The notes under the pieces were generated by a model. That model was not told the DNA's origin. It saw only the letters and a program-made list of their open reading frames with translations, and ran no database searches. A stretch of DNA of 64,000 bases from an uncultured bacterium (lineage in GTDB: Bacteria > Bipolaricaulota > Bipolaricaulia > UBA7950 > UBA9294), in the NCBI GenBank assembly GCA_903857865.1, contig CAIOGO010000010.1, positions 240,246 to 304,245 of the forward strand. Direction: 5' to 3'. Of this stretch, positions 18,162-28,961 are shown one piece after another. The stretch's first letter is position 1; each line of letters opens with the position of its first letter. A program made the position numbers and the translations under genes.

Positions 18162-19049
18162 ATGAGAGTCAGGCGCGTGGTTCTTCTGGGGAGCATGTTT
18201 CTCGTTGCGTTGTCTCTCCACGTCGTCTCCCAGATCACCGTGCTCTGCACGACGACGATCGTCGGGGACGTCGTGCGCGAGATTGCGGGAGATGACGCGT
18301 CCGTGACGGTACTCATGCCCGTCGGCGCCGATCCGCACGCGTTCCAGGCATCGCCGCGCGACGCCATCGCGGTGGAAGCGGCCGATCTCGTCTTCCTGAG
18401 CGGCGCCGGCCTCGAGGGATCCCTCGCCCCTCTCCTTCAGGCCGCGCGCGGGCGGGTCGTCGACCTGTCGAGCGAGCTCGCCCTGCGGCAGAACCTCCTT
18501 CCTGACGAGGGAGGATTCGACCCCCACGTGTGGTTCGACCCACGGAACGTCGCCGCGTGGTCCGAGACGATCGTGCAGGTGCTCGCCATGGCGGATCCGG
18601 ACCACGCCTCTGTGTATCGCGCCCGCGCCGACGCCTACCTGGACGAGCTCGCTGACCTCGACCGTTGGATTCGCGATCGTGTGGCGACGGTCCCCGAGGA
18701 GGCGAGGCGCCTCGTCACCGACCACGAAGCGTTCGGCTACTTCGCGGAACTCTACGGCTTTGAGCAGATTGGGACGATCTTCGCCGGCTACAGCACGCTG
18801 TCCGAGCCGTCGGCACGCGAGCTCGCCGCTCTCGAGGACGCGATTCGCGCGGCCGGCGTTCCGTGTCTCTTCGTCGGGACGACGATTCCATCGGACCTCG
18901 CCGAGCGGGTCGCGGCAGACACGGGGACCCGCATCGTCTTTCTTTACACGTGCTCGCTGAGCGAACCCGGCGGCCCTGCAGCGACGTATCTCGACCTCAT
19001 GCGGTTCGACATCGAGCAGATCGTGGAGGGGCTGGCGGTTTCCCTATGA
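18162..19049 (+). CDS. Zn/Mn ABC transporter substrate-binding protein (cluster A-I)
   Basis: A 295-residue ZnuA/MntC-type binding protein with an N-terminal signal peptide. Candidate metal ligands are the His in VGADPHAF, the His in DPHVWFDP, the His in VTDHEAFGYF and a late Asp/Glu, the usual three-His-plus-carboxylate set. No long His-rich loop is present, so zinc or manganese cannot be separated. ATG 18162 has GGCGGAGG upstream. It is the first gene of a three-gene transporter operon, overlapping the ATPase gene by 4 nt (ATGA). Confidence 0.88.
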   Translation: MRVRRVVLLGSMFLVALSLHVVSQITVLCTTTIVGDVVREIAGDDASVTVLMPVGADPHAFQASPRDAIAVEAADLVFLSGAGLEGSLAPLLQAARGRVVDLSSELALRQNLLPDEGGFDPHVWFDPRNVAAWSETIVQVLAMADPDHASVYRARADAYLDELADLDRWIRDRVATVPEEARRLVTDHEAFGYFAELYGFEQIGTIFAGYSTLSEPSARELAALEDAIRAAGVPCLFVGTTIPSDLAERVAADTGTRIVFLYTCSLSEPGGPAATYLDLMRFDIEQIVEGLAVSL

Positions 19050-19903
19050 CAGAGCAGACCAAGGCGCCCGTGGCTTTGCGCGCCGCACGGATCGTGCGAA
19101 GAAGGACGCGAGCGTCCGTGATCCACGATGCCAACGCCCCCGCAATCGCTGCGCGCGACCTCGCGGCGGCCTACGGCGGCCGCATCGCTCTGAGCGCGGT
19201 CTCGTTCGACCTCAGCGCCGGTGCGCACCTCGCTGTGGTGGGGCCGAACGGCGCCGGCAAGAGCACGTTGCTCAAAGTGATCGGCGGCCTGCTTCCGTGG
19301 GTCGGTGGAACGATCCGTGTCCACGGCCACGCACCCAGGGACCACCTCTGTATCGCCTACGTTCCCCAGCGAAGCGACGTGGACTGGCGTTTCCCGGTCA
19401 CGGTCGCCGACGTCGTACTGATGGGCCTCACGGGAAGGCTGGGCCCGCTTCGACGGGCCGGCCAGCGGGATCGAAGGCTCGTCACGGACGCGATCGAACG
19501 CGTCGGACTCGAAGATCGAGCCCATCGGCAGATCGGCGAGCTCTCGGGGGGAGAGCAGCAGCGCATGTTCATCGCCCGCGCGATCGCTCAAGAGGCCGAG
19601 ATCGTCCTCATGGACGAGCCACTCGCCGGACTCGACGTACCCTCCGAGGCCGACGTGCTTGCGCTTCTCGACCGACTCGACCGCACGACGCTGCTCGTTG
19701 CGCTTCATGACTTGGGCGTCGCCGCGGCGCACTTCGATCGCGTCCTCTTGCTGAGGGAGCGCATGATCGGGTTTGGGACACCCGCCGACGTCTTCCGTCC
19801 GGATGCCCTCGAGGCGGCCTACGGAGGCTGTGTCCGGATGGTCCGCACGGCGGACGGCGCACTCGTCGTTCACGATTCGGCGTGCCCGAGGGAGGCCTTG
19901 TGA
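19046..19903 (+). CDS. Zn/Mn ABC transporter ATPase
   Basis: A 285-residue ABC ATPase. Walker A is GPNGAGKST, the signature is LSGGEQQR, Walker B is IVLMDEPLAGLD and the switch His lies in LLVALHDLG. VPQRSDVDWRFPVTVADVV is typical of the metal-transport (ZnuC/MntB) subgroup. An unusual basic extension of about 35 residues precedes the ATPase core. The start overlaps the binding-protein gene (ATGA) and the stop overlaps the permease start (GTGA). Confidence 0.92.
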   Translation: MTEQTKAPVALRAARIVRRRTRASVIHDANAPAIAARDLAAAYGGRIALSAVSFDLSAGAHLAVVGPNGAGKSTLLKVIGGLLPWVGGTIRVHGHAPRDHLCIAYVPQRSDVDWRFPVTVADVVLMGLTGRLGPLRRAGQRDRRLVTDAIERVGLEDRAHRQIGELSGGEQQRMFIARAIAQEAEIVLMDEPLAGLDVPSEADVLALLDRLDRTTLLVALHDLGVAAAHFDRVLLLRERMIGFGTPADVFRPDALEAAYGGCVRMVRTADGALVVHDSACPREAL

Positions 19904-20760
19904 GCGCGTTCGAGTGGCTGGTCGCCCCGCTGCGCTACCCCTTTATGATCCGGGCGCTCGTTGCGTCGGCCCTCGTCGGCGGACTGTGCTCGATCGTCGG
20001 AACGTTCGTCGTCCTGCGATCGATGGCCTTCCTCGGGGATGCGATTGCCCACTCCGTGCTCCCGGGCATTGCCACCGGCGTCCTCGTGGCGGGCCGCGGC
20101 GACCGTCGAAGCCTCTTCTGGTGGGCTCTCGGTACGTCCATCCTCGTCGCCCTGGGAATCGGCTGGGTGAGCGAGCGCGGTCGCATCAAGGAGGACACGG
20201 CGATCGGCATCGTCTTCGCCGGGATGTTCGCGCTCGGGATCGCTCTCCTCTCGACCGTGCGAGGGTTCGCGGTCGACCTCGTGCACGTCCTGTTCGGCGA
20301 CGTCCTTGGGGTCTCCGTCGGCGACTTGGCGCTGATCGCCGCGTTTGGAGGTGCGGTCCTGCTCCTCGTCGTTCTCTTCTACAAGGAATTGGTGCTCGTA
20401 TCGTTCGACCCGACGCTCGGCGCCACGCTTCGCCTCCCGGTTGCTGTGTACCGGCGCTTGCTCCTCGTTCTCGTCGCCATCACGGTCGTTGTCTCTCTGC
20501 AGGTCGTCGGCCTTGCCCTGATGCTGGCCATGCTCGTCGCTCCGGCGACGACCGCCTTCCTCCTCACGCGCCGCGTCCGGTCGATGATGGTCGTCGGGGC
20601 TCTGATTGGCGTTGCGTCGGGCCTCATCGGCCTCTACGTGTCGTTCTACTTCGCGGTGGCATCGGGCGCCGCCATCGTCCTCGTCGCCATCGCGGCGTTT
20701 CTCCTCGCGCTTCTCCTCACTCCGCGCCGCGGCCTGCTCCGTCGGCCCGCCAGCCGGTAG
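19900..20760 (+). CDS. Zn/Mn ABC transporter permease
   Basis: A 286-residue integral membrane protein of the ABC-3 (ZnuB/MntC) family with eight or nine predicted helices. The N-terminal PLRYPFMIRALVASALVGG and the motif MAFLGDAIAHSVLPGIA are family hallmarks. Start GTG 19900 overlaps the ATPase stop and follows GGGAGG. It completes the uptake system. The next gene (GNAT) has its own promoter 40 nt downstream. Confidence 0.92.
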   Translation: MSAFEWLVAPLRYPFMIRALVASALVGGLCSIVGTFVVLRSMAFLGDAIAHSVLPGIATGVLVAGRGDRRSLFWWALGTSILVALGIGWVSERGRIKEDTAIGIVFAGMFALGIALLSTVRGFAVDLVHVLFGDVLGVSVGDLALIAAFGGAVLLLVVLFYKELVLVSFDPTLGATLRLPVAVYRRLLLVLVAITVVVSLQVVGLALMLAMLVAPATTAFLLTRRVRSMMVVGALIGVASGLIGLYVSFYFAVASGAAIVLVAIAAFLLALLLTPRRGLLRRPASR

Positions 20761-20765
20761 TCGAG

Positions 20766-20794
20766 TTGCGACGATCCCGCGAGTCCTGTACCGT
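20766..20794 (+). promoter_or_regulatory. Promoter of the GNAT gene, leaderless
   Basis: TTGCGA (20766-20771), 17-nt spacer, TACCGT (20789-20794), then 7 nt to ATG 20802. The expected start of transcription is at the ATG itself. No ribosome-binding site precedes the gene. Confidence 0.5.
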
Positions 20795-20801
20795 GAGTTC
20801 C

Positions 20802-21734
20802 ATGTCCATGGAGGTTCGCCGCGCGAGACCTGCAGATCGGCAGAGGATTCTCGACATCTCCGCACAGATTTGGGACGGCTACGACTACGTTCCTCTCATG
20901 CTGGACGAATGGCTCGCAGGCACGGCAGGCGAGCTTCTTGTAGCGGCCCTGGACGGCGACGTCGCTGCCTTTTCCTACCGAACGTGGGTCGCAGAGGGGC
21001 ACGCGTGGCTGCAGGGAATCCGGACCGACACGGCACTCCGCGGAAAGGGCCTTGGCCGAGCGCTCACCGAGCGCTCGATCGAGCGCGCCTGGGCGGATGG
21101 AGCTCGCCGCATTGGGCTCTCCACCTACATCGACAATCATGCCTCCATGCACATCGTTGAGTCGTTCGGATTCCGCCGGATGGCATCGTTCGTTTACCTT
21201 GAGGGGGACCTTCCCGGACGCTCTGAGCCAGAGGATACCGGTGTCGTGCCCCTCTCGGACGGAGAGGCCATCCGGGTGATTGGCCGATCCGACTACCTTG
21301 CTGCGGCAAATGGACGCTTCCCCTGGGAATGGAAGTTCCTGTCCTTCGATTGGTCGCCCCGGACGGCCATCGCATGGGCTCCCTATCGCATCGGAATCCG
21401 CCGCGACGGGGAGGTCGTGTCGGCTCTCTGCGCCTCTCCGGGCTCCACTCCTTCCGACGCGGCGTTCCTGTCGTTCCTCGACGGCGAGCCGGACGACCTC
21501 CTCGCCCTGCTGCGCCACGCCCAAGCCGATCTCGGGGCGGCAAAATGGGAGGCCATGATGCCGAAGGATGGGGACCGGGGCGCCCGCGCCCTCGCAGTGC
21601 TGCGGGACTCAGGGCTCCGATCGTGGTCGGGATTCAGCGAGGACGTGTTCTCCTACGAACTCGATCGTGTTCCCGCCCTCTCGCGGGAAGCACAGAACGT
21701 GGAGGGAAGGCGTGTCCCAGACGACGCGGGATGA
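20802..21734 (+). CDS. GNAT-family N-acetyltransferase
   Basis: A 310-residue acetyltransferase. The N-terminal GNAT domain (about 1-145) opens with VRRARPADRQRILDISAQIW, has the acetyl-CoA pyrophosphate-binding segment IRTDTALRGKGLGRAL and the motif-B-like NHASMHIVESFGFRRM. A C-terminal domain of about 160 residues may be a degenerate second GNAT fold. The open frame runs far upstream inside the permease gene, but ATG 20802 sits right after a promoter. Its end overlaps the ThiF-like gene by 23 nt. Substrate unknown. Confidence 0.8.
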   Translation: MSMEVRRARPADRQRILDISAQIWDGYDYVPLMLDEWLAGTAGELLVAALDGDVAAFSYRTWVAEGHAWLQGIRTDTALRGKGLGRALTERSIERAWADGARRIGLSTYIDNHASMHIVESFGFRRMASFVYLEGDLPGRSEPEDTGVVPLSDGEAIRVIGRSDYLAAANGRFPWEWKFLSFDWSPRTAIAWAPYRIGIRRDGEVVSALCASPGSTPSDAAFLSFLDGEPDDLLALLRHAQADLGAAKWEAMMPKDGDRGARALAVLRDSGLRSWSGFSEDVFSYELDRVPALSREAQNVEGRRVPDDAG

Positions 21735-22479
21735 GCTGTCGGATCAAGAGCGAGTGCGGTACGCGCGGCATCTCGCCGTTCCCGACATCGGCGAGGACGG
21801 CCAACGCAGGCTGAAGGCGGCTCGGGTGCTCGTCGTGGGTCTTGGCGGACTGGGAAGTCCGTCGTCTCTGTACCTCGCAGCGGCCGGCGTCGGAACCCTC
21901 GGAATCGTCGACTCGGACGTCGTCGCCGTCTCGAACCTCCAACGACAGATCCTCTACGGGGAGCGGCGCGTTGGAGATCCGAAGACCGAAGCGGCACGGG
22001 ATCGCCTGCGCGACCTCAACCCGTTCGTCCACATCGAACCCTTCCGATTGCGGTTCGCGGGGCGCGACGCCAGGCGCATTGCCGCCGACTACGATGTGAT
22101 CGTCGATGGAACGGACAATCTCGAGACGCGCTATCTCATCAACGACATCGCGCTCGAACTCAGCATCCCGTACGCGTACGGCGCCGTCTTCCAGCTGGAG
22201 GGGCAGGCGGCGCTCCTTTGCGTCTCGGGGGGGCCGTGCTATCGGTGCCTGTTCCCGTCTCCGCCTCCGCCGGAGTCCGTCCGACCCGCGGAGGAGACGG
22301 GCATTCTCGGCGTCGTGCCGGGAGTCATCGGACTCCTCCAGGCCACGGAGGTCATCCGCTGGGTGACGAAGTACGCCGCAGCGACACCGAGTCGCCTCCT
22401 GGTCTACGACGCGCGTCGCATCGAGTTCCTCTCGATCGCCATCGACGCCAACCCCGCCTGCCCGTCGTGCGGCGACTAG
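21712..22479 (+). CDS. ThiF/MoeB-family E1-like adenylyltransferase
   Basis: A 255-residue E1-like enzyme. It has the nucleotide-binding loop VVGLGGLGSPSSLYLAAAG, the acidic end of strand 2 (VDSDVVAVSNLQRQ), the catalytic DGTDNLETRYLIND segment and two zinc-binding CxxC pairs (CYRC and CPSC). The family adenylates the C-terminal glycine of ubiquitin-like sulfur carriers such as ThiS or MoaD. No rhodanese domain is fused and no carrier gene is nearby, so the pathway is open. Start GTG 21712 follows GGAGGGAAGG and lies inside the GNAT end. Confidence 0.85.
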   Translation: MSQTTRDELSDQERVRYARHLAVPDIGEDGQRRLKAARVLVVGLGGLGSPSSLYLAAAGVGTLGIVDSDVVAVSNLQRQILYGERRVGDPKTEAARDRLRDLNPFVHIEPFRLRFAGRDARRIAADYDVIVDGTDNLETRYLINDIALELSIPYAYGAVFQLEGQAALLCVSGGPCYRCLFPSPPPPESVRPAEETGILGVVPGVIGLLQATEVIRWVTKYAAATPSRLLVYDARRIEFLSIAIDANPACPSCGD

Positions 22480-23273
22480 GCGACCGTCGACAAGAACGCG
22501 ACGGCCTCTCGCAGGAGGTCCGACAGGGTCGCGCTCCCCCTGGCATCGAGACCAGGTACGACCTCGATAACAGTTGGACCTCCGTAGGCTACCTTGCGAA
22601 GGATGCTCTGGACGCCCGGCCAATCGACGCGCCCCCGGCCCGGGACCGTATGGTCGTCCCTCGTTCCCATCGTATCGTGCAGATGAAGGTGAACGAGCCG
22701 CCCGCCGTAACGCTCGAGGTACGCCCGCACGGGGTGGCGGCCGGCGTCGCGGGACAGCGCCGCGTGGCCTACGTCGATGCAGATCCCGAAGGTCGAGTCG
22801 TCCTCGGCGATGTCGAGGGCTCGGTCAAGCGCGCGGAGGGAGTCCACCGTGTTTTCGAGCGCCACCTGGACGCCACGACGACGCGCGTGATCCAGCACGC
22901 GGCGAATCTCGGGAACATCGGGCCTGTCGGATGCGTCATCGAGTCCGAGGGACTCGGGATGCACGACCAGCGTCCGCGCGCCGAGCCGGTGCGCAAGATC
23001 GATCTCGCTTCGGAGTCCAGCCGGGTCCCAGGTCCAATAGCGCCCGCGAGCGTGCATGCTGAGAAACGGCGCGCCGGCGCACGCTTCGATGATGTCCCGC
23101 TCTTCGAGCGCGCTCGGCCCCGCGTCGTCGGGCCCGCGCGACGCCCAGATCTCGATCCCAAGACGCGGATCGAGTTGCCGGATCGAGAGAACGGCGTCCG
23201 CCAGCGACGGCCACGAATCCTTCTCCCGTCCGGCGAAGAAGCCGTAGACACTCGCGCCGTACCGCAGGTTCAT
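22476..23273 (-). CDS. Sugar-phosphate isomerase/AP-endonuclease-type TIM-barrel protein
   Basis: A 265-residue Xylose-isomerase-like TIM barrel. Putative metal ligands occur in the expected order: His in SMHARG, Glu in VALENTVDS, the Asp and His in ICIDVGHAAL, His in LHLHDTMG and Glu near VIEVVPG. The family includes sugar isomerases, epimerases and endonuclease IV. It overlaps the convergent ThiF-like gene by 4 nt and follows saccharopine dehydrogenase by 11 nt on the same strand. Substrate unknown. Confidence 0.75.
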   Translation of the reverse strand: MNLRYGASVYGFFAGREKDSWPSLADAVLSIRQLDPRLGIEIWASRGPDDAGPSALEERDIIEACAGAPFLSMHARGRYWTWDPAGLRSEIDLAHRLGARTLVVHPESLGLDDASDRPDVPEIRRVLDHARRRGVQVALENTVDSLRALDRALDIAEDDSTFGICIDVGHAALSRDAGRHPVRAYLERYGGRLVHLHLHDTMGTRDDHTVPGRGRVDWPGVQSILRKVAYGGPTVIEVVPGLDARGSATLSDLLREAVAFLSTVA

Positions 23274-23284
23274 CGAGGTCCCTG

Positions 23285-24604
23285 CTAGAGAACCGATGTC
23301 GTCTCCGTAAAGCGCACGCCGAGTGTCGCCAACTCCTCGAGCACCGGCTCGTAGACGGCCGGGACCATCGGGACCTGGACTCCCGTGAGATCGATCTCGC
23401 CCTGCAGAATCATGCGCGCGGCGATGGCCGCCGGCAGCCCGACGAGGCGAGACATCGACGTGTCGCCGTTCGGAATCCCGTAGTCAACCATCGTCGACAG
23501 GGTCTTCTCGGTTCGGTCATCGTAGTGGACGACAAACTCGTGCTGCATCACGAGCATGTCACGTTCTCCTGGCGCGTACTGCATTTTCGAGAGCATCCGT
23601 TGGGCCAGGACGTCGAGGTACGTCGTCGCCTCCTTCGGAAGTGGGTCGCTGCTCGTGAGTCCTAGCCAGACGAGGTCGGTCGCGGGTTTGGCGTCGACCG
23701 ACAATCCGAGACGGCGCGCGAGATCGAGCGCCGTGGCCTTGCCCGTCACTCCGAGGAGTCGCCCGGTCCACTGAGCGAAGGTGAGGCCCGCAAGGTCCGT
23801 CCTCTCGGTTTCGTCGAGGATGCCAAGATCGACGATCGCCTTGAGCGTGTTGCACCAACCCGGATATCGAAGCGTCCCGCGGAACATGCTCTCGACAGAA
23901 GGGATTCCGTAGCTCTCGATGTAGGGGAGAGAGTCGCGGTTCGGGTACACCTCAAGCTCGTCGAACCCGGCGATGGCGCACGGCCCGTGGTTGGCGAACA
24001 GCTGGGGACCCGGCACGTCGACGATCTTTCCATCCTTGAGGAAGCGAGCCGGATTCTTGCCGGCGAGGACCACGCCGCGCGGCGCCCACGAGAACTTGTA
24101 CCCCATGGGATTCGTGTTCGCCTCCGGCGCCGGCAGGCCGCCCGTGTTCGACGTGAAGGAGACGAGAGTGCCTCCCTCGTCCCGAATTCGGTGGATGACT
24201 TGCATCGCCGACATGTGGTCAATGCCTGGATCTACGCCGATCTCGTTTAGAAGGATGACGCCTGCGTCGCGGGCTGCACCGTCGAGAGAGCGCATCACGT
24301 CCTTGACGTACGACGTAGTGACCATCTGTTTCTTGTGCTTCACGCAGAGACGGGCTACCAGCGGGTGGTGCACGTAGGGCAAGAGGCTGATCGACAGGTC
24401 ATGCTTCGCAATCAGGGCCTCGAGGGCAGCTTCGTCGTCAACGTCGAGCGCCACGGCCGTTCCGTTGCGCGCCCCGTCGATGAGCCTCTCCGCCTTGTCC
24501 ACCGTCCGCGTCGCCACCGTCACGCGGAAACCTTTGACATCAAGCAAGTACCGAACGAGAGGGCCGGCGACGAGACCGGCTCCGAGAATGAGAACGTGGC
24601 TCAC
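23285..24604 (-). CDS. Saccharopine dehydrogenase (L-glutamate-forming type)
   Basis: A 439-residue saccharopine dehydrogenase-family protein. The N-terminal Rossmann motif HVLILGAGLVAGPLVRYLLD resembles the SDH half of eukaryotic LKR/SDH and fungal Lys9. Later segments such as NEIGVDPGIDHMSAM and TGGLPAPEANTNPMGYKFSW are characteristic of that group. It would oxidise saccharopine to 2-aminoadipate semialdehyde and glutamate. Start GTG 24604 has GGAGG. It follows the LKR-like gene by 21 nt. Confidence 0.9.
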   Translation of the reverse strand: MSHVLILGAGLVAGPLVRYLLDVKGFRVTVATRTVDKAERLIDGARNGTAVALDVDDEAALEALIAKHDLSISLLPYVHHPLVARLCVKHKKQMVTTSYVKDVMRSLDGAARDAGVILLNEIGVDPGIDHMSAMQVIHRIRDEGGTLVSFTSNTGGLPAPEANTNPMGYKFSWAPRGVVLAGKNPARFLKDGKIVDVPGPQLFANHGPCAIAGFDELEVYPNRDSLPYIESYGIPSVESMFRGTLRYPGWCNTLKAIVDLGILDETERTDLAGLTFAQWTGRLLGVTGKATALDLARRLGLSVDAKPATDLVWLGLTSSDPLPKEATTYLDVLAQRMLSKMQYAPGERDMLVMQHEFVVHYDDRTEKTLSTMVDYGIPNGDTSMSRLVGLPAAIAARMILQGEIDLTGVQVPMVPAVYEPVLEELATLGVRFTETTSVL

Positions 24605-24625
24605 GGTGCCTCCTTCCCTGCGGCC

Positions 24626-25936
24626 CTAGGCCGAATTCAGGTGCTGTTCCAAGTACTGGTAGGCAGGCGTCAGCGCGCCGCGATAGACAATGACCGCACG
24701 CTTCAGCTCCGGCGGCAAGTCGAGGCTCTCGAAGTCGCGCGAGTAGTCGGCGGCAGCGATCGTCGGGACAAACCGCTTGAGGATTGTGCTGAAGTAGGCC
24801 GACGCCTCGCGCGGCAGCTCGCTCGGCAGAATCTCGACGGCCATGACCACCGGGCCGCGTCCCTCGACGCCCGCCGATGTCGTCCCCGTTTCAGGCTGGT
24901 AGACGTAGATCGGCTCGTCGGGCTCGGTGGCCTTGACGGTGACTTCCACGCTGCCCTTGACGTCGCACGTGATGTCGCCGATGACGCGGAGCTTCGGCTG
25001 CTGGTCACGATACAGCTCGCGAATCGCCTGTCGAGTGATGAGGCGAGGGTACTTGGGCTCCCAGTAGATGCAGTTGACCATGGCGTGCAGGTGCGGGAGG
25101 TACTGCTCAAAGAAGGGGCCGTATCGCTCCGGATGCTTGTAGTACTCGTCCAGGTCAAACGGCCGGCCCGCGATGAGCGGACGCACCGTGTCCGCCTCCT
25201 TGAACACAACCTTCACGATAGGCGCCTGCCGATCATCGGGAAGACCCGCAAGCAGGGCTTGCGGAGACGCTTCGCGAAGGGGCAACAAGTCGAGAATCTC
25301 CTGCGCGCCGCGGGAGACGTTGCCGTAGCCGGCAACCCCGATGACAAGCGGAGCGATCGCCGCAGGAAGACCCGACGTGCGAATCTCGTCCCCCACGGCA
25401 CGGATCTCGGCCTTCGCCTCATCGAGCGAAGCGTAGGACGATGCTTGCCCGATCTCCGAGAACGGAGTCTCGATCCCTTCCCACGCTAGGCGCTTGCCGA
25501 GCGCCCACAGCGTGTCGATCATGCCGGCGAGGCCGGCGTAGTTGCCGAAGAAGATCAGGCGTCGCCCCCGGTCGTCGACGATCTTCTCGTAGTCGATGAT
25601 CGTTGACCCAAGTTGCAGGATCCGGTGCAGCATCGGCATGTTGAACGGTTGCCCCTTGATCGTGTGCGAGAAGAAGACGTAGACCTTGTCCGGGCGAAGT
25701 ACGTCGACAGGAATCTCCTTCAATCCCACGATGACCGGACACGCGTCGAGATCCTCCACCACAGTGAGGCCGACGCGACGGTACTCATCATCCGCGTAGA
25801 CCCGCCGATCGGACGACTGAACGACGCACTCCAGCTTGTGTTCGGCGATGAGCTCACGTACGTGCTCGGGGATCAGGGGCGCGCGACGCTCCCAGGCGTA
25901 GAGATCCTCCCGCCGAATGCCGACTCGATTCACCAT
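24626..25936 (-). CDS. Lysine-ketoglutarate reductase-like (saccharopine-forming) protein
   Basis: A 436-residue protein matching the LKR half of the bifunctional animal/plant LKR/SDH. The N-terminal alanine-dehydrogenase/PNT-like domain (VGIRREDLYAWERRAPLIP) and LVIGVAGYGNVSRGAQEIL Rossmann loop are visible, with FFSHTIKGQPFNMPML and GNYAGLAGMIDTLWALG between. It should condense lysine and 2-oxoglutarate to saccharopine. Here LKR and SDH are separate adjacent genes rather than fused. ATG 25936 follows GGAGGGTAG. Confidence 0.85.
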   Translation of the reverse strand: MVNRVGIRREDLYAWERRAPLIPEHVRELIAEHKLECVVQSSDRRVYADDEYRRVGLTVVEDLDACPVIVGLKEIPVDVLRPDKVYVFFSHTIKGQPFNMPMLHRILQLGSTIIDYEKIVDDRGRRLIFFGNYAGLAGMIDTLWALGKRLAWEGIETPFSEIGQASSYASLDEAKAEIRAVGDEIRTSGLPAAIAPLVIGVAGYGNVSRGAQEILDLLPLREASPQALLAGLPDDRQAPIVKVVFKEADTVRPLIAGRPFDLDEYYKHPERYGPFFEQYLPHLHAMVNCIYWEPKYPRLITRQAIRELYRDQQPKLRVIGDITCDVKGSVEVTVKATEPDEPIYVYQPETGTTSAGVEGRGPVVMAVEILPSELPREASAYFSTILKRFVPTIAAADYSRDFESLDLPPELKRAVIVYRGALTPAYQYLEQHLNSA

Positions 25937-26205
25937 TCGACGCTACCCTCCCACGTTCACGAGAACGTGCCTCTCTGCAACGCAGACAGTATACCGGACC
26001 CGAAGGCGTTGCGCACGGATCCGCCCATGAGATGGACGGATTCGGCGCTGGATCGCGAGAGCGAGCCACCTGAGGCGCGGAGTGCAACGCGAAGGGTCCC
26101 AACGTACAGCCCATGTCGCCGAAGTGAAACGACCTCATACGATCGCGAAGACGCCGTCCGTTGAATCCATGTGCCACGAGGAAGTGCCGCAGGGACCCTG
26201 CGGTG

Positions 26206-26281
26206 TGGTGGGTGGTACAGGGCTCGAACCTGTGACCTCATGCACGTCAAGCATGCGCTCTCCCAACTGAGCTAACCACCC
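26206..26281 (-). tRNA. tRNA-Val (GAC)
   Basis: A 76-nt cloverleaf on the minus strand. The acceptor starts GGGTGGT and pairs with ACCACCC; the anticodon loop TTGACGT holds GAC between CATGC and GCATG arms; the T loop is GGTTCGAGCC. The 3' CCA is encoded (26206-26208). Confidence 0.95.
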
Positions 26282-26292
26282 CTGGGTCCCTG

Positions 26293-26364
26293 AGGCGGCG
26301 AGCGGATTCGAACCGCTGAGTCAGGGATTTGCAGTCCCTTGCCTTACCACTTGGCTACACCGCC
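26293..26364 (-). tRNA. tRNA-Cys (GCA)
   Basis: A cloverleaf of about 72 nt on the minus strand. Acceptor GGCGGTG pairs with CGCCGCC; the anticodon loop CTGCAAA holds GCA; the discriminator is U, the identity base of tRNA-Cys. The 3' CCA is not encoded, unlike the neighbouring tRNA-Val, 11 nt downstream. Confidence 0.95.
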
Positions 26365-26655
26365 GCAGCGGTTGCGAGTATACGGGGTTGCCCGAATGCG
26401 GTCAATCGCTCTACCTGTGCCGCCTCGTGCCTCCGAGCCCGAGCTTGTCGCCCGAGGCCGGGAAGACGCACGCTGCCGTGGTCGTCCAGTGCGGAGAGCT
26501 TGCGGAGGCGTCGTGCCACGAAGTGGAGCCCCCATTCAGCACGCCGCCTGCATTCCAAGGGTCAGCAGCCAGTTGGCCGCAGCGAGAGCCCAACCTGAGA
26601 CGCTGTGCGTAGGCGCATCCCATCATGAGGTGCTGCGGCGGGAGGTCACGACCCT
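26365..26655. other. Gap after atpD with no epsilon-subunit gene
   Basis: About 290 bases between atpD and tRNA-Cys, where atpC is usually found. No frame here resembles the epsilon subunit, and the space is too short for a normal 130-residue one. Confidence 0.7.
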
Positions 26656-28958
<2,303 letters not shown>

Positions 28959-28961
28959 CGG

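Noticed and set aside
19773..20801. A long extension of the GNAT frame through the permease and ATPase genes
   Set aside because: The translation is Arg/Pro-rich and overlaps two clear membrane-transport genes; the acetyltransferase begins at 20802 behind a promoter.
26365..26655. A hidden atpC after atpD
   Set aside because: No frame shows the epsilon-subunit pattern and the gap is too short for a full gene.
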